Assembly (NCBI GenBank): GCA_947448375.1
Contig: CANFMY010000006.1
Coordinates: forward strand, 1-37,749
Reading direction: 5' to 3'
Length of the DNA stretch: 37,749 nucleotides
Origin: Comamonadaceae bacterium
GTDB taxonomy: Bacteria; Pseudomonadota; Gammaproteobacteria; Burkholderiales; Burkholderiaceae_C
Part shown: in pieces, positions 24,409 through 32,952 of the stretch
Layout of the letters: every line of letters begins with the position of its first letter
Position numbering within the stretch: the first letter of the stretch is position 1
The notes under the pieces: generated by a model
Seen by the model: the letters and a program-made list of their open reading frames with translations, nothing else
What the model was told of the DNA's origin: nothing
Databases searched by the model: none
Translations under genes and position numbers: made by a program

Positions 24409-25467
24409 ATGAGCATCCAGACCGACGATTTCGCGCCCGCGCCCCGCGTGGTTACCCCGCAGGCGACCTCGCCGGCCGAGGACGCGCTGGAACGGGCCCT
24501 GCGGCCCAAGCAGCTTGCCGAGTACGTGGGTCAGGCCAAGGTGCGCGAGCAGCTCGACATCTTCATCGGGGCCGCGCGCCGTCGCGGCGAAGCCCTGGAC
24601 CATGTGCTGCTCTTTGGCCCGCCGGGCCTGGGCAAAACCACGCTGAGCCACATCATCGCCCACGAGCTGGGCGTGAACTTGCGACAGACCAGCGGTCCGG
24701 TGCTGGAAAAGCCCAAGGACCTGGCGGCGCTGCTCACCGGACTCGAGAAAAACGATGTGCTCTTCATTGACGAGATCCACCGCCTGTCCCCGGTGGTCGA
24801 GGAAATCCTGTACCCCGCGCTGGAGGACTACCAGATCGACATCATGATTGGCGAGGGACCGGCGGCACGCAGCATCAAGCTGGACTTGCAGCCCTTCACG
24901 CTGGTGGGGGCCACCACCCGTGCGGGCATGCTGACCAACCCGCTGCGGGATCGATTCGGCATCGTCTCGCGCCTGGAGTTTTATACCGCCGACGAATTGC
25001 AACGCATCGTGATGCGCAGCGCCGGGTTGTTGCAAACGCCGATCGACGAGGTGGGCGGCCTGGAGATTGCCCGGCGCTCACGCGGCACCCCGCGCATTGC
25101 CAATCGCTTGTTGCGTCGCGTGCGTGATTACGCCGAGGTCAAGGGCACCGGTCGCATCACGCGCGAGATGGCGCAACAGGCGCTGGCCATGCTGGACGTC
25201 GATCCGCTGGGGCTGGACCTGATGGACCGCAAACTGCTGGAGGCCGTGGTGCACCGCTTTGACGGCGGCCCGGTCGGGCTCGACAACATCGCGGCCAGCA
25301 TCGGCGAAGAGCGCGACACCATCGAGGATGTGATCGAGCCTTTTCTCATCCAGCAAGGCTACTTGCAACGCACGCCGCGCGGGCGCGTGGCCACCCTGGC
25401 CGCTTATCGGCATCTGGGGGTGTCGCCGCCGGCGGCCGCGGGTGCGCTGTTTGTCGAGCCGGAGTGA
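24409..25467 (+). CDS. ruvB: Holliday junction branch migration ATPase RuvB
   Basis: The hexameric AAA+ motor of the RuvAB branch migration complex, 352 aa. Motifs are Walker [14 protein letters not shown] (about 68-80), Walker [12 protein letters not shown], sensor 1 [20 protein letters not shown] with the arginine finger, and sensor 2 [17 protein letters not shown] winged-helix domain closes the protein ([21 protein letters not shown]). The SD before the ATG is GAGG. It forms an operon with ruvA; ruvC is not present in the window. Confidence 0.98.
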   Translation: MSIQTDDFAPAPRVVTPQATSPAEDALERALRPKQLAEYVGQAKVREQLDIFIGAARRRGEALDHVLLFGPPGLGKTTLSHIIAHELGVNLRQTSGPVLEKPKDLAALLTGLEKNDVLFIDEIHRLSPVVEEILYPALEDYQIDIMIGEGPAARSIKLDLQPFTLVGATTRAGMLTNPLRDRFGIVSRLEFYTADELQRIVMRSAGLLQTPIDEVGGLEIARRSRGTPRIANRLLRRVRDYAEVKGTGRITREMAQQALAMLDVDPLGLDLMDRKLLEAVVHRFDGGPVGLDNIAASIGEERDTIEDVIEPFLIQQGYLQRTPRGRVATLAAYRHLGVSPPAAAGALFVEPE

Positions 25468-25476
25468 GCTTGCGCA

Positions 25477-26115
25477 TCAAGCGCTGGATTCGTCCCGCAC
25501 CGCATCGTCCAGATGCCGGGTGTCACCCCATCCCACCAGCGTGAGCCCCTGCGGCGACCACAACAGCCGGTTGATGGCGGCATTGCCCAGCGACCAGGTT
25601 CTCGGGGCCTGGAGGTGTTGTTGCGTGGCCAGACGGTAGAGCGCGTCCATCACCCCGCCATGCGCCACCAGCACGATTTGTTCGCCGCGATGGCGCGCGG
25701 CCAAGGCCTCGGTGGCGGCAGCCACGCGGTCGCGCACCTGCTCGAGGGTTTCGCCTTGCGCGGGGCCCCATCCGGGTTCGCGCTCGCGCCAGCGTCGGGT
25801 GTCTTCAGGCCAGGCGGTTTCTATCTCGGCCCAGGTGCGTCCTTCAAAAATACCGAAGGCACGCTCGCGCAAGGCGGTGTCGGGCACCGGGTCAAGCCCG
25901 ACCGCGGAGCCAATGGCACGCGCCGTCTCGAAAGCCCGGCTGAGGTCGCTGCTGTAAATGGCGGCAATGGGCTCGTCGGCCAGTGCTCGCGCGGCCTGGC
26001 GCGCCTGCCATTGTCCGCGCTCATTCAGACCAATATCGAGTTGTCCTTGTATGCGGGTGTCCACATTCCAGGCGGTTTCGCCGTGACGGATGGCGATCAG
26101 ACGGGTGGTTTCCAT
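25477..26115 (-). CDS. Histidine phosphatase (phosphoglycerate mutase-like)
   Basis: This 212 aa protein of the histidine phosphatase superfamily starts METTRLIAIRHGETAWNVDTR, with the catalytic His in RHGE. Other landmarks are YSSDLSRAFETARA, ERAFGIFEGRTWAEIE and the second histidine in VLVAHGGVMDALYR. This is the GpmB/CobC-type group: such proteins are annotated as cofactor-independent phosphoglycerate mutases but are often broad phosphatases, so the substrate is unresolved. It converges with ruvB, 9 nt between stops. Confidence 0.92.
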   Translation of the reverse strand: METTRLIAIRHGETAWNVDTRIQGQLDIGLNERGQWQARQAARALADEPIAAIYSSDLSRAFETARAIGSAVGLDPVPDTALRERAFGIFEGRTWAEIETAWPEDTRRWREREPGWGPAQGETLEQVRDRVAAATEALAARHRGEQIVLVAHGGVMDALYRLATQQHLQAPRTWSLGNAAINRLLWSPQGLTLVGWGDTRHLDDAVRDESSA

Positions 26116-26198
26116 GGGGGTAAGTGTAGAGGCCGTCCTGCAGGTTGTTCCAGAGGCCGTCCGCTTCTGGACTGACCCTCACGCCTAAATCGAGGAAA

Positions 26199-26216
26199 AT
26201 CGCACGATCGTTCGAT
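26199..26216. promoter_or_regulatory. Probable operator of the adjacent TetR gene
   Basis: ATCGCACGATCGTTCGAT is an 18-bp dyad with one symmetric mismatch (positions 5 and 14), centred 19 nt before the TetR start at 26226. CACGATCGTTCG-like sequences are typical of TetR autoregulatory sites in Burkholderiales. Confidence 0.6.
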
Positions 26217-26225
26217 TATTACGCC

Positions 26226-26828
26226 ATGCCACCGCCCACCGTCTCCTCCAAAGGTCAGCACACCCGCGCCGTCATCCTGGACGCCGCGCTGACGCTGGCC
26301 ACGCAAGTGGGGCTGGAGGGACTGAGCATTGGCGCCCTCGCCGACAGCACCGGCATGAGCAAGTCCGGTGTGTTTGCCCATTTCGGGTCGCGCGAAGAGT
26401 TGCAAATCTCGGTGATTCGCGAATACCACCAGCGTTTTGAGCAGGACGTGTTCTTCCCCTCGCTGCAGTTGCCCCGGGGCTTGCCGCGGTTGCGCTCTTT
26501 GTTCGAGTTGTGGGTTCAGCGCATCGCCCAGGAAATCGACGCCGGTTGCCTCTTCATTGGCGGGGCAGCCGAACTCGATGACCGGCCCGGGCCTGTGCGG
26601 GACGCGCTGGCCGCCTCCGTCAGTTTGTGGATGGCGTCGTTGCACCGAGCCGTGGTGCAGGCGCAAGCGCAAGGCCATGTCCCCCCGGCGTGGGACGCGC
26701 ACCAGGTGACCTTCGAGTTGCATGGCCTGGTGCTGGCCTTGCACCATGAAGCCCGGTTTCTGCGCTCTTCTTCGGGGCTGGCGCATGCGCGCCGTGGCTT
26801 CGAGCGCGTCTTGGGGCACGCAGCCTGA
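26226..26828 (+). CDS. TetR/AcrR-family transcriptional regulator
   Basis: This 200 aa protein from ATG 26226 has the TetR DNA-binding domain at about 10-55 (RAVILDAALTLATQVGLEGLSI, then LADSTGMSKSGVFAHFGSREEL). The C-terminal half (about 80-200) is the ligand-binding and dimer region, with WVQRIAQEIDAGCLFIGGAAELDDRPG. It is of the kind that often controls lipid or acyl-CoA genes, and it is followed after 62 nt by an enoyl-CoA hydratase/isomerase gene in the same direction. An 18-bp dyad just upstream suggests autoregulation. The effector is not known. Confidence 0.9.
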   Translation: MPPPTVSSKGQHTRAVILDAALTLATQVGLEGLSIGALADSTGMSKSGVFAHFGSREELQISVIREYHQRFEQDVFFPSLQLPRGLPRLRSLFELWVQRIAQEIDAGCLFIGGAAELDDRPGPVRDALAASVSLWMASLHRAVVQAQAQGHVPPAWDAHQVTFELHGLVLALHHEARFLRSSSGLAHARRGFERVLGHAA

Positions 26829-26890
26829 AGGCCACAAGCCCCCCTGTGTTGAGAAAGTCTGACAATGTCGCGGAAGACAAGGAGTGAACC

Positions 26891-27655
26891 ATGAGTGATG
26901 TGCTGCAACATGTGGAGTCGGGTGTGATGACCCTCACCCTCAACCGGGTAGACAAGAAGAACTCCTTCACGGCCGCCATGTATGCCCAACTGGCCGATGC
27001 CCTGGGGGCTGCCGCCGATGATGCCGCCGTGCGCGTGGTGCTGTTTCAGGGACACGAAACCATTTTCAGCGCGGGCAACGACATCGGCGACTTTCTCAAC
27101 AAGCCCCCCAGCACGCCGGACTCCCCGGTGTTTCGGTTTTTGAACGCCATTGCCACCTTCCCCAAACCCTTGCTGGCATCGGTGTGCGGCCCCGCGGTGG
27201 GCATTGGCACCACGATGCTGCTGCATTGCGACCTGGTCTACGCGGGCGACAACGCCATGTTTTCCATGCCGTTTGTGAACCTGGGCATTTGCCCCGAAGC
27301 GGCCTCTTCCCTCCTGGTGCCCCGGCTCATGGGCTATCAGCGTGCGGCCGAGGTGCTGCTGATGGGAGACCCCTTCATGGCCGAGGCCGCGCTGGAAGTG
27401 GGCCTGGTCAATCGGGTGGTGCCGCCCACCGAGGCCAATGCGTTGGCACAGCAACAAGCGCGCCGCCTGGCCACCAAACCGCTGTCGTCCGTCGTCGAGA
27501 CCAAGCGCTTGCTCAAGGCGTCCACCACGCCCGCGGTGCTCGAGCGCATGCGCGAGGAGGGGGCGATCTTTGGTCGCATGTTGCAAGAGCCTGCCGCCAA
27601 GGAGGCCTTCAGCGCCTTTCTGGAAAAACGCAAGCCGGATTTCTCTTCACTTTGA
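26891..27655 (+). CDS. Enoyl-CoA hydratase/isomerase (crotonase family)
   Basis: This 254 aa crotonase-fold protein acts on CoA thioesters. The oxyanion-hole segments are FSAGNDIGDFL (about 60-70) and CGPAVGIGTTMLLHCDLVYA (about 98-117). The active-site loop reads FVNLGICPEAASSLLVPRLMG, like Delta3,Delta2-enoyl-CoA isomerases (LGLxPEGGSS type) rather than classical two-glutamate hydratases. A good AAGGAG site precedes the ATG. It forms a probable operon with the thioesterase gene (7 nt gap) and likely the TetR gene upstream. Exact reaction (isomerase or hydratase) not fixed. Confidence 0.92.
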   Translation: MSDVLQHVESGVMTLTLNRVDKKNSFTAAMYAQLADALGAAADDAAVRVVLFQGHETIFSAGNDIGDFLNKPPSTPDSPVFRFLNAIATFPKPLLASVCGPAVGIGTTMLLHCDLVYAGDNAMFSMPFVNLGICPEAASSLLVPRLMGYQRAAEVLLMGDPFMAEAALEVGLVNRVVPPTEANALAQQQARRLATKPLSSVVETKRLLKASTTPAVLERMREEGAIFGRMLQEPAAKEAFSAFLEKRKPDFSSL

Positions 27656-27662
27656 GCCGGTC

Positions 27663-28154
27663 ATGACCGACCGTCAACCCAGACCGTCAGAGCCGGTGGT
27701 GTTCGAGCCCGAGTATCTGGAAGGTGTGCGCGATATCTTCGAGCGCAAGATTGTCTTCAACCAGACCCTGGGTCTGAAGATCACCGATATCCAGCCCACG
27801 GTGGTGACGGCCACGATCCAGATGCGCGACGACCTGATCGGGCATTACAGCCACCACCGGGTGCATGGTGGCGTCATCAGCGCCTGCATCGACACCATCG
27901 GTGCCGTGGCCTGTTTCGTGGCCTTGGGGGCGCACCACCTCGATGAACCCGTGGCCAAACGCCTGGAGCGTTTCCAGAAACTCGGGACCATCGACTTGCG
28001 AGTGGATTACCTGCGTCCGGGTCTGGGGACGCACTTCAACATCCGTGCCGAGGCGGTTCGCGTGGGCTCGCGCGTGGGCAATGCGCGCATCGAGTTCACC
28101 GCCGCCGATGGCCTGCTGGTGTCCACCGGCACCGGTGCCTACATCATGTCCTGA
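27663..28154 (+). CDS. Hot-dog fold acyl-CoA thioesterase (PaaI/YigI-type)
   Basis: The start at ATG 27663 gives 163 aa; the track ORF begins 75 codons too early, inside the enoyl-CoA gene. It is a 4HBT-type hot-dog protein with IGHYSHHRVHGGVISACIDTIGAVACF (the long helix with HGG and D) and TIDLRVDYLRPGLGTHFNI, then the closing strand SVGNARIEFTAADG-like segment. These enzymes hydrolyse acyl-CoA to free acid and CoA. Placed 7 nt after the enoyl-CoA isomerase gene, it probably acts on intermediates of the same degradation route or prevents CoA sequestration. Confidence 0.88.
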   Translation: MTDRQPRPSEPVVFEPEYLEGVRDIFERKIVFNQTLGLKITDIQPTVVTATIQMRDDLIGHYSHHRVHGGVISACIDTIGAVACFVALGAHHLDEPVAKRLERFQKLGTIDLRVDYLRPGLGTHFNIRAEAVRVGSRVGNARIEFTAADGLLVSTGTGAYIMS

Positions 28155-28177
28155 GGCGCACATCGCTTTCCTTCTAT

Positions 28178-29998
28178 ATGCGTCACGCTGCTTCCTCACC
28201 GCCTCTGCCGGCCCATGCGCCGAGTTCTTCGCGCACGGACAACGAAACCTTGCGCCGCCTGTTGCCCTACCTGTGGACTTACAAGTGGCGCGTGATGATT
28301 GCGCTGGCCTTCATGGTGGCGGCCAAGCTCGCCAACGTGGGCGTGCCGGTGTTGCTCAAGCACCTGGTGGACGCGATGGACTTGAAACCGGGCGAGCCCA
28401 CGAGCTTGCTGGTGGTGCCCGTGGCGCTGTTGCTGGGCTATGGCGTGTTGCGACTGTCGGTCTCGGCCTTCACCGAGTTGCGCGAACTGGTGTTTGCCAA
28501 GGCCACGCAGGGGGCGGCCCGACGCATGGCGCTGGAGACCTTTGAGCATTTGCATGGTTTGAGCCTGCGTTTCCACCTGGAGCGCCAAACCGGCGGGATG
28601 ACGCGCGACATCGAGCGCGGCGTGCGTGGCGTGGAGTCACTGATCTCGTATTCGCTCTACAGCGTGGTGCCCACGCTGTTCGAGGTGGCGCTGGTGCTGA
28701 CCATTTTGTCGGTGCAATTCGACCCGTTGTTTGCGCTGATCACCGTCGCCGCGCTGGTGTTTTATGTGGTGTTCACCATTCGCATCACCGAGTGGCGCAC
28801 CCAGTTCAGGCGAGAGGCCAATGAGTTCGATTCCGTGGCCCACACGCGGGCCATCGATTCGCTGCTCAATTACGAAACGGTGAAGTACTTCAACAACGAA
28901 GCATTCGAGTCACAGCGGTATGACGACAGCCTGCAACGTCTGCGCACGGCACGATTGAAAGCGCAAACCACCTTGAGTGTGCTCAACACCGGGCAGCAAC
29001 TCATCATTGCCGTGGCGCTGGTGGCCATGCTGTGGCGCGCCACGCAAGGTGTGGTCGACGGGCGCATGACCCTCGGAGACCTGGTGATGATAAACGCGTT
29101 CATGATTCAGCTCTACATCCCGCTGAATTTTCTGGGCGTGCTGTACCGTGAAATCAAGCAAAGCCTGGCGGACCTGGACCGCATGTTCCTGTTGCTGGAC
29201 CGCGAGCGTGAAATCGCCGACGCGCCGCACGCCACCGACCTGCACCTCACACAGCCCCCAACCGTGCGCTTCGAGCAGGTGGCTTTTGCCTATGACCCTG
29301 CGCGCCCCATCCTGCATGACTTGAGTTTCGAGATTCCGGCGGGCAAGACCGTGGCCGTGGTGGGCTCTTCCGGCGCAGGCAAATCCACCCTGGCTCGGCT
29401 GCTCTACCGTTTTTATGACGTCACAGCAGGGGCCATCCTCATCCAGGGCGTGGATCTACGTGACTGCACGCAGGACAGCCTGCGTCGCTCCATTGGCATC
29501 GTGCCGCAAGACACCGTGCTCTTCAATGACACCGTGGGCTACAACATCGCCTATGGTCGTCCGGGTGCCGAACCGCAGGCCATTGAAGAGGCTGCTCGCT
29601 CGGCCCGCATCCACGACTTCATCCAGGCCAGTCCCAAGGGCTATGACACGCTGGTGGGCGAGCGCGGCTTGAAACTCTCGGGCGGCGAGAAGCAGCGTGT
29701 GGCGATTGCCCGCACCTTGCTCAAGAACCCGCCCATCCTGATTTTTGATGAAGCCACCTCGGCCCTGGACAGCGCCAACGAGCGTGCCATCCAGGCCGAG
29801 TTGCAGGCCGTGTCCCGCAACAAAACCACGCTGGTGATTGCGCACCGACTCTCCACCGTGGTGGATGCGCATGAAATTCTGGTGCTGGACGGTGGTCGCA
29901 TCGTCGAGCGGGGCACCCACGCCCTGTTGCTGGCGCAGGGTGGGCGTTATGCCCGCATGTGGGCTTTACAACAAGCCAGCGAATCGACCGCGAATTGA
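28178..29998 (+). CDS. ABC exporter of the Atm1/heavy-metal-tolerance type
   Basis: A 606 aa half-transporter: six-helix membrane domain (about 30-320), then an ATPase domain. Atm1-type stretches are NYETVKYFNNEAFESQRYDDSL and LVMINAFMIQLYIPLNFLGVLYREIKQ, both close to Atm1/ABCB7 and bacterial glutathione-metal exporters. The ATPase domain has Walker A GSSGAGKSTLARL, signature LSGGEKQRVAIAR, Walker B ILIFDEATSALD and the switch histidine in IAHRLSTVV. The family exports glutathione-linked metals or persulfide compounds. It starts 23 nt after the thioesterase gene without an evident ribosome-binding site; it is likely co-transcribed with the genes before it. Confidence 0.94.
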   Translation: MRHAASSPPLPAHAPSSSRTDNETLRRLLPYLWTYKWRVMIALAFMVAAKLANVGVPVLLKHLVDAMDLKPGEPTSLLVVPVALLLGYGVLRLSVSAFTELRELVFAKATQGAARRMALETFEHLHGLSLRFHLERQTGGMTRDIERGVRGVESLISYSLYSVVPTLFEVALVLTILSVQFDPLFALITVAALVFYVVFTIRITEWRTQFRREANEFDSVAHTRAIDSLLNYETVKYFNNEAFESQRYDDSLQRLRTARLKAQTTLSVLNTGQQLIIAVALVAMLWRATQGVVDGRMTLGDLVMINAFMIQLYIPLNFLGVLYREIKQSLADLDRMFLLLDREREIADAPHATDLHLTQPPTVRFEQVAFAYDPARPILHDLSFEIPAGKTVAVVGSSGAGKSTLARLLYRFYDVTAGAILIQGVDLRDCTQDSLRRSIGIVPQDTVLFNDTVGYNIAYGRPGAEPQAIEEAARSARIHDFIQASPKGYDTLVGERGLKLSGGEKQRVAIARTLLKNPPILIFDEATSALDSANERAIQAELQAVSRNKTTLVIAHRLSTVVDAHEILVLDGGRIVERGTHALLLAQGGRYARMWALQQASESTAN

Positions 29999-30014
29999 CA
30001 GCTGAGGCGGGCGC

Positions 30015-30590
30015 TCAGCCAATCGGCCACACGACCCCGTTTTCGTTCAGGATGGCGTCCAGCGGCACATCGTGCGCCTCGGGTTCCAGGTCCGGCAGGA
30101 AGCCTTGCGCAAACCCCAGGCCCACGGTGAACGGCTTGGGCTGCAAGGCCGCGAGTGTGCGGTCATAAAACCCGCCGCCATAGCCCAGTCGGTAACCGCC
30201 CGCGCCGTAGCCCACGCAGGGCACAAACAGCAGCGTGGGGACGATCACCTCGGTGTCCTTGGGTTTGGGGATGTTGTAGGCGTCCTCTTCCATGGGGCAG
30301 CCCGGGTACCAGGCGTGAAACTGCAGCGTGTTGTTCTCGCGGTCCACCACCGGCAGGCCGATGCGACGGCGTTGTGGTTGCTCGAGCAACTCGCCGTCTT
30401 CCTTCCAGCGGTGCAAGGCCGGCAAGGGGTCGAACTCGCCCTTGATGGGCCAGTAAGCGCCAATCATGGCGTCGGGGCGGCCCACCAGCCAGATGCGCAT
30501 CACCCGCTGCAGCAAGTCGGCTCGCTGCAGTCGGTCTGGCATGTTCAGACGCTGCTCGATCAGTTCCTGGCGTTGAGTTTTCTTGTTCAT
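30015..30590 (-). CDS. fau: 5-formyltetrahydrofolate cyclo-ligase
   Basis: This ATP-dependent enzyme converts 5-formyl-THF to 5,10-methenyl-THF. I start it at ATG 30590 (MNKKTQRQELIEQRLN), 191 aa; the longer track start overlaps the structured spacer. Family landmarks are IGAYWPIKGEFD, VIVPTLLFVPCVGYGAGGYRLGYGGGFYDRTL with the ATP-binding GYGGGFYD, and VGLGFAQGFLPDLEPEAHDVPLD. In E. coli the homologue (ygfA/fau) lies downstream of the 6S RNA gene, and here a spacer of about 180 nt with strong dyad symmetry is found at the same place. Confidence 0.96.
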   Translation of the reverse strand: MNKKTQRQELIEQRLNMPDRLQRADLLQRVMRIWLVGRPDAMIGAYWPIKGEFDPLPALHRWKEDGELLEQPQRRRIGLPVVDRENNTLQFHAWYPGCPMEEDAYNIPKPKDTEVIVPTLLFVPCVGYGAGGYRLGYGGGFYDRTLAALQPKPFTVGLGFAQGFLPDLEPEAHDVPLDAILNENGVVWPIG

Positions 30591-30599
30591 GGCAAGGGT

Positions 30600-30740
30600 G
30601 GGGGCAAGGGCAGGGGACAGCGCAAGATGGCGTAGAACACGGACAAGGCGGGCTCGCAGCCTCACCCTGAATGGTCAAGGGAAGCTTCCAGGGAGCCTCC
30701 GATGCGAGCCCCAATGGTAACTGGACTCCCCCTCGCCTGA
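30600..30740. ncRNA. Candidate structured RNA, possibly 6S RNA (ssrS)
   Basis: The gene-free stretch 30591-30772 (182 nt, the size of 6S RNA) lies between fau and slt, matching the ssrS-fau neighbourhood of other proteobacteria. A 9-bp dyad, GGGCTCGCA with TGCGAGCCC (about 30650-30711), encloses a region holding GGAAGCTTCC. Flanking G-rich (about 30601-30617) and C-rich (about 30725-30736) arms could close an outer helix. I did not confirm the 6S consensus and cannot set the strand or ends. Confidence 0.35.
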
Positions 30741-30766
30741 CTGACGCGCATCATCCCGGGGATAAT
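30737..30766 (+). promoter_or_regulatory. Promoter of the lytic transglycosylase gene; possible leaderless start
   Basis: GATAAT (30761-30766) with CTGACT (30737-30742) 18 bp upstream. The -10 ends 6 nt before the ATG at 30773, so the transcript would begin on or near the start codon. A second in-frame ATG follows at 30782. Confidence 0.5.
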
Positions 30767-30772
30767 CGCGCC

Positions 30773-32869
30773 ATGCTAGCAATGACAAGGCTTTTCAAAC
30801 GCTCGGTGGCCCGGGTGCTGCCCAACGTACACGTGCGGGTGCAGCGGGTTGCACTGATGACAGCGCTGATGGTGGCCGGTGCGTTCCCGGGCGCGCAGGC
30901 TCAGACCAATACCCTGACAGCCGCTCAGACCTCCGAGCGCGGCGACGCCGCGGTGATCGAGATGTCGCAGGCCTTCAAGCGCAACGACCGCAAGCGCCTG
31001 ACCGCCCTGTTGCCGCAGGCTCGAGGGCACCTGCTCGAACCCTGGGCCGCTTACTGGGAATTGCGTGCCCGTCTCGACGAAGCCAGCTCCTCCGAGATTC
31101 GCCAGTTTTTGCAACGCTATGCCGGCACCTACCAGGAGGATCGGTTGCGCAACGACTGGCTGTTGTTGCTGGGCAGTCGGCGCGAGCTGTCCACCTTTGG
31201 CGACGAGCAAATTCACTACCGCATGCGCGACGACCGCGAGGTTCAGTGTTACCAGGTCTTGCTCGATGTCCAGAACAAGGGCGCTCAGATTCTCACCTCG
31301 ATGGTGGACGAGGTGCGTCGCTTGTGGATGCTGCAGCGCGAGGGCGACGAAGGCTGTGCCTGGGCTGCTGATACCTTGTTCGATGCCAAGCGTCTGAGTG
31401 CGCTCGATGTGTGGCGCAAGGCGCGTTTGTCTGTCGAACACAACCGACCGCGCCCGGCGCGACAGGCGGTGCAGATCGTTGCGCCCGATGCCCTGGGCAC
31501 ACTCCCCGATGTGTTGGGTCAGCCCTCGAAATTTCTGGCTCAGCGCATCGCCGCCCCTCAAAAGGTGCGTCAGGAATTGGTGGTGTTGGCCTTGGTGCGC
31601 ATCGCCGCGAGCGACCCGGACGAAGCCGCCAAACAGCTCGCCAACAAATGGAGCCCCTACCTCACCAGCGAAGAACGGCATTGGGTGTGGGGCGTGATTG
31701 GCCGTCAATCGGCCATGCGTCTGGACGACGACGCGCTGGACCACTTTGCCAAGGTGCGCAACGACCGTGACCTCAACGACGACATGCTGGGTTGGAAAGT
31801 GCGCGCCGCGCTGCGCGCAGGCAACACGCCGCGTTGGTCGGTGGTGGAATCGGCCATTGGTCACATGAGCGCGGAGGCGCGACGCGACCCCACCTGGGCG
31901 TACTGGCTGGCGCGTTCTCTGCAGGCGCGACGCCCCACCACGCCGGCGCTGAACCAGGAAGCCACCCAACTGCTCGAGAGCATTGCCGGACCACGCGGTT
32001 TTTATGAACAACTCGCGCTCGAGGCGCTGGGTCAATCCATCGTGCTGCCCGAGCGGCCTGCCGCACCCACGCCAGACGAGTTGGCGGTGGCACGGGCCAA
32101 TCCTTCCCTGCGCCGCGGCTTGCATGCCATCGCCATCGGTCTGCGCCCCGAGGGGGTACGCGAGTGGAACTACGGGACCAACCTGGTCAACGCACAAGGC
32201 CAGGCCGGACGCATGACCGACCGTGAACTTCTCGCGGCGGCCCACTGGGCCTGCGAGCAGCAGGTGTGGGACCGCTGCATCAACACCATGGACCGGGCCC
32301 GCCAGGAGTTCGACGCCGAATTGCTCTTTCCCATGCCGCACAAAACCGCGGTGCTGCAACGCACCCGCGAGATCGGCCTGGATGCCGCCTATGTGTATGG
32401 CCTCATCCGGCAAGAGAGCCGTTTTGTCACCGATGCCCGCTCGTCGGTGGGGGCGTCGGGCCTGATGCAGGTGATGCCGGCGACAGCGAAGTGGACAGCA
32501 CGCAAGATCGGGCTGAACCAATTCACCCTGGATCAACTCAATCAACGCGACACCAACATTGCCATTGGCACGGGCTACCTCAAACTGGTGCTCGACAACT
32601 TTGAAGGATCGCAGGCCCTGGCTGCCGCTGCTTACAACGCGGGACCTTCGCGCTCGCGCCGCTGGCGCAACGGCCCCTTGCTGGAAGGGGCGATCTGGGC
32701 CGAGAACGTGCCCTTCAATGAAACCCGCGACTACGTGAAGAAGGTCTTGAGCAACGCCACCGCCTACGCCGCGCTCATCAGCGGCCAGCCACAGTCGCTC
32801 AAGGCCCGGCTAGGCCTGGTGGGGCCGCGCGATGCTGCCGCGCAACCGGACAACGCGGAGTTGCCGTGA
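30773..32869 (+). CDS. slt: Soluble lytic murein transglycosylase (Slt family)
   Basis: This periplasmic enzyme cleaves the MurNAc-GlcNAc bond of peptidoglycan and forms 1,6-anhydroMurNAc. The start at ATG 30773 gives 698 aa (the track start is upstream). A signal peptide spans about 1-43, ending AGAFPGAQAQ. A long helical superhelix (about 50-500), as in Slt70, precedes the GH23 catalytic domain. The catalytic Glu548 is in LIRQESRFVTDARSSVGASGLMQVMPATA, followed by NIAIGTGYLKLVLDNF and AAAAYNAGPSRSRRWR. It makes anhydro-muropeptides, the substrates that the anmK route in this window recycles. The promoter is very close to the start codon. Confidence 0.94.
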   Translation: MLAMTRLFKRSVARVLPNVHVRVQRVALMTALMVAGAFPGAQAQTNTLTAAQTSERGDAAVIEMSQAFKRNDRKRLTALLPQARGHLLEPWAAYWELRARLDEASSSEIRQFLQRYAGTYQEDRLRNDWLLLLGSRRELSTFGDEQIHYRMRDDREVQCYQVLLDVQNKGAQILTSMVDEVRRLWMLQREGDEGCAWAADTLFDAKRLSALDVWRKARLSVEHNRPRPARQAVQIVAPDALGTLPDVLGQPSKFLAQRIAAPQKVRQELVVLALVRIAASDPDEAAKQLANKWSPYLTSEERHWVWGVIGRQSAMRLDDDALDHFAKVRNDRDLNDDMLGWKVRAALRAGNTPRWSVVESAIGHMSAEARRDPTWAYWLARSLQARRPTTPALNQEATQLLESIAGPRGFYEQLALEALGQSIVLPERPAAPTPDELAVARANPSLRRGLHAIAIGLRPEGVREWNYGTNLVNAQGQAGRMTDRELLAAAHWACEQQVWDRCINTMDRARQEFDAELLFPMPHKTAVLQRTREIGLDAAYVYGLIRQESRFVTDARSSVGASGLMQVMPATAKWTARKIGLNQFTLDQLNQRDTNIAIGTGYLKLVLDNFEGSQALAAAAYNAGPSRSRRWRNGPLLEGAIWAENVPFNETRDYVKKVLSNATAYAALISGQPQSLKARLGLVGPRDAAAQPDNAELP

Positions 32870-32952
32870 ATCGATTCATGTACCGCGACCTGAACAGCCT
32901 CATGCATTGCCCCGTTGTCACGCCACTTCAAGGCCACTCGCGCTGATCGACC

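Noticed and set aside
30001-30019. GCTGAG/CTCAGC hairpin at the ABC exporter - fau junction
   Set aside because: Six-base stem partly in the fau coding end and no T tract in either direction.
30776-32545. 589-aa minus-strand ORF opposite slt
   Set aside because: Shadow of slt, whose signal peptide and GH23 motifs are clear.
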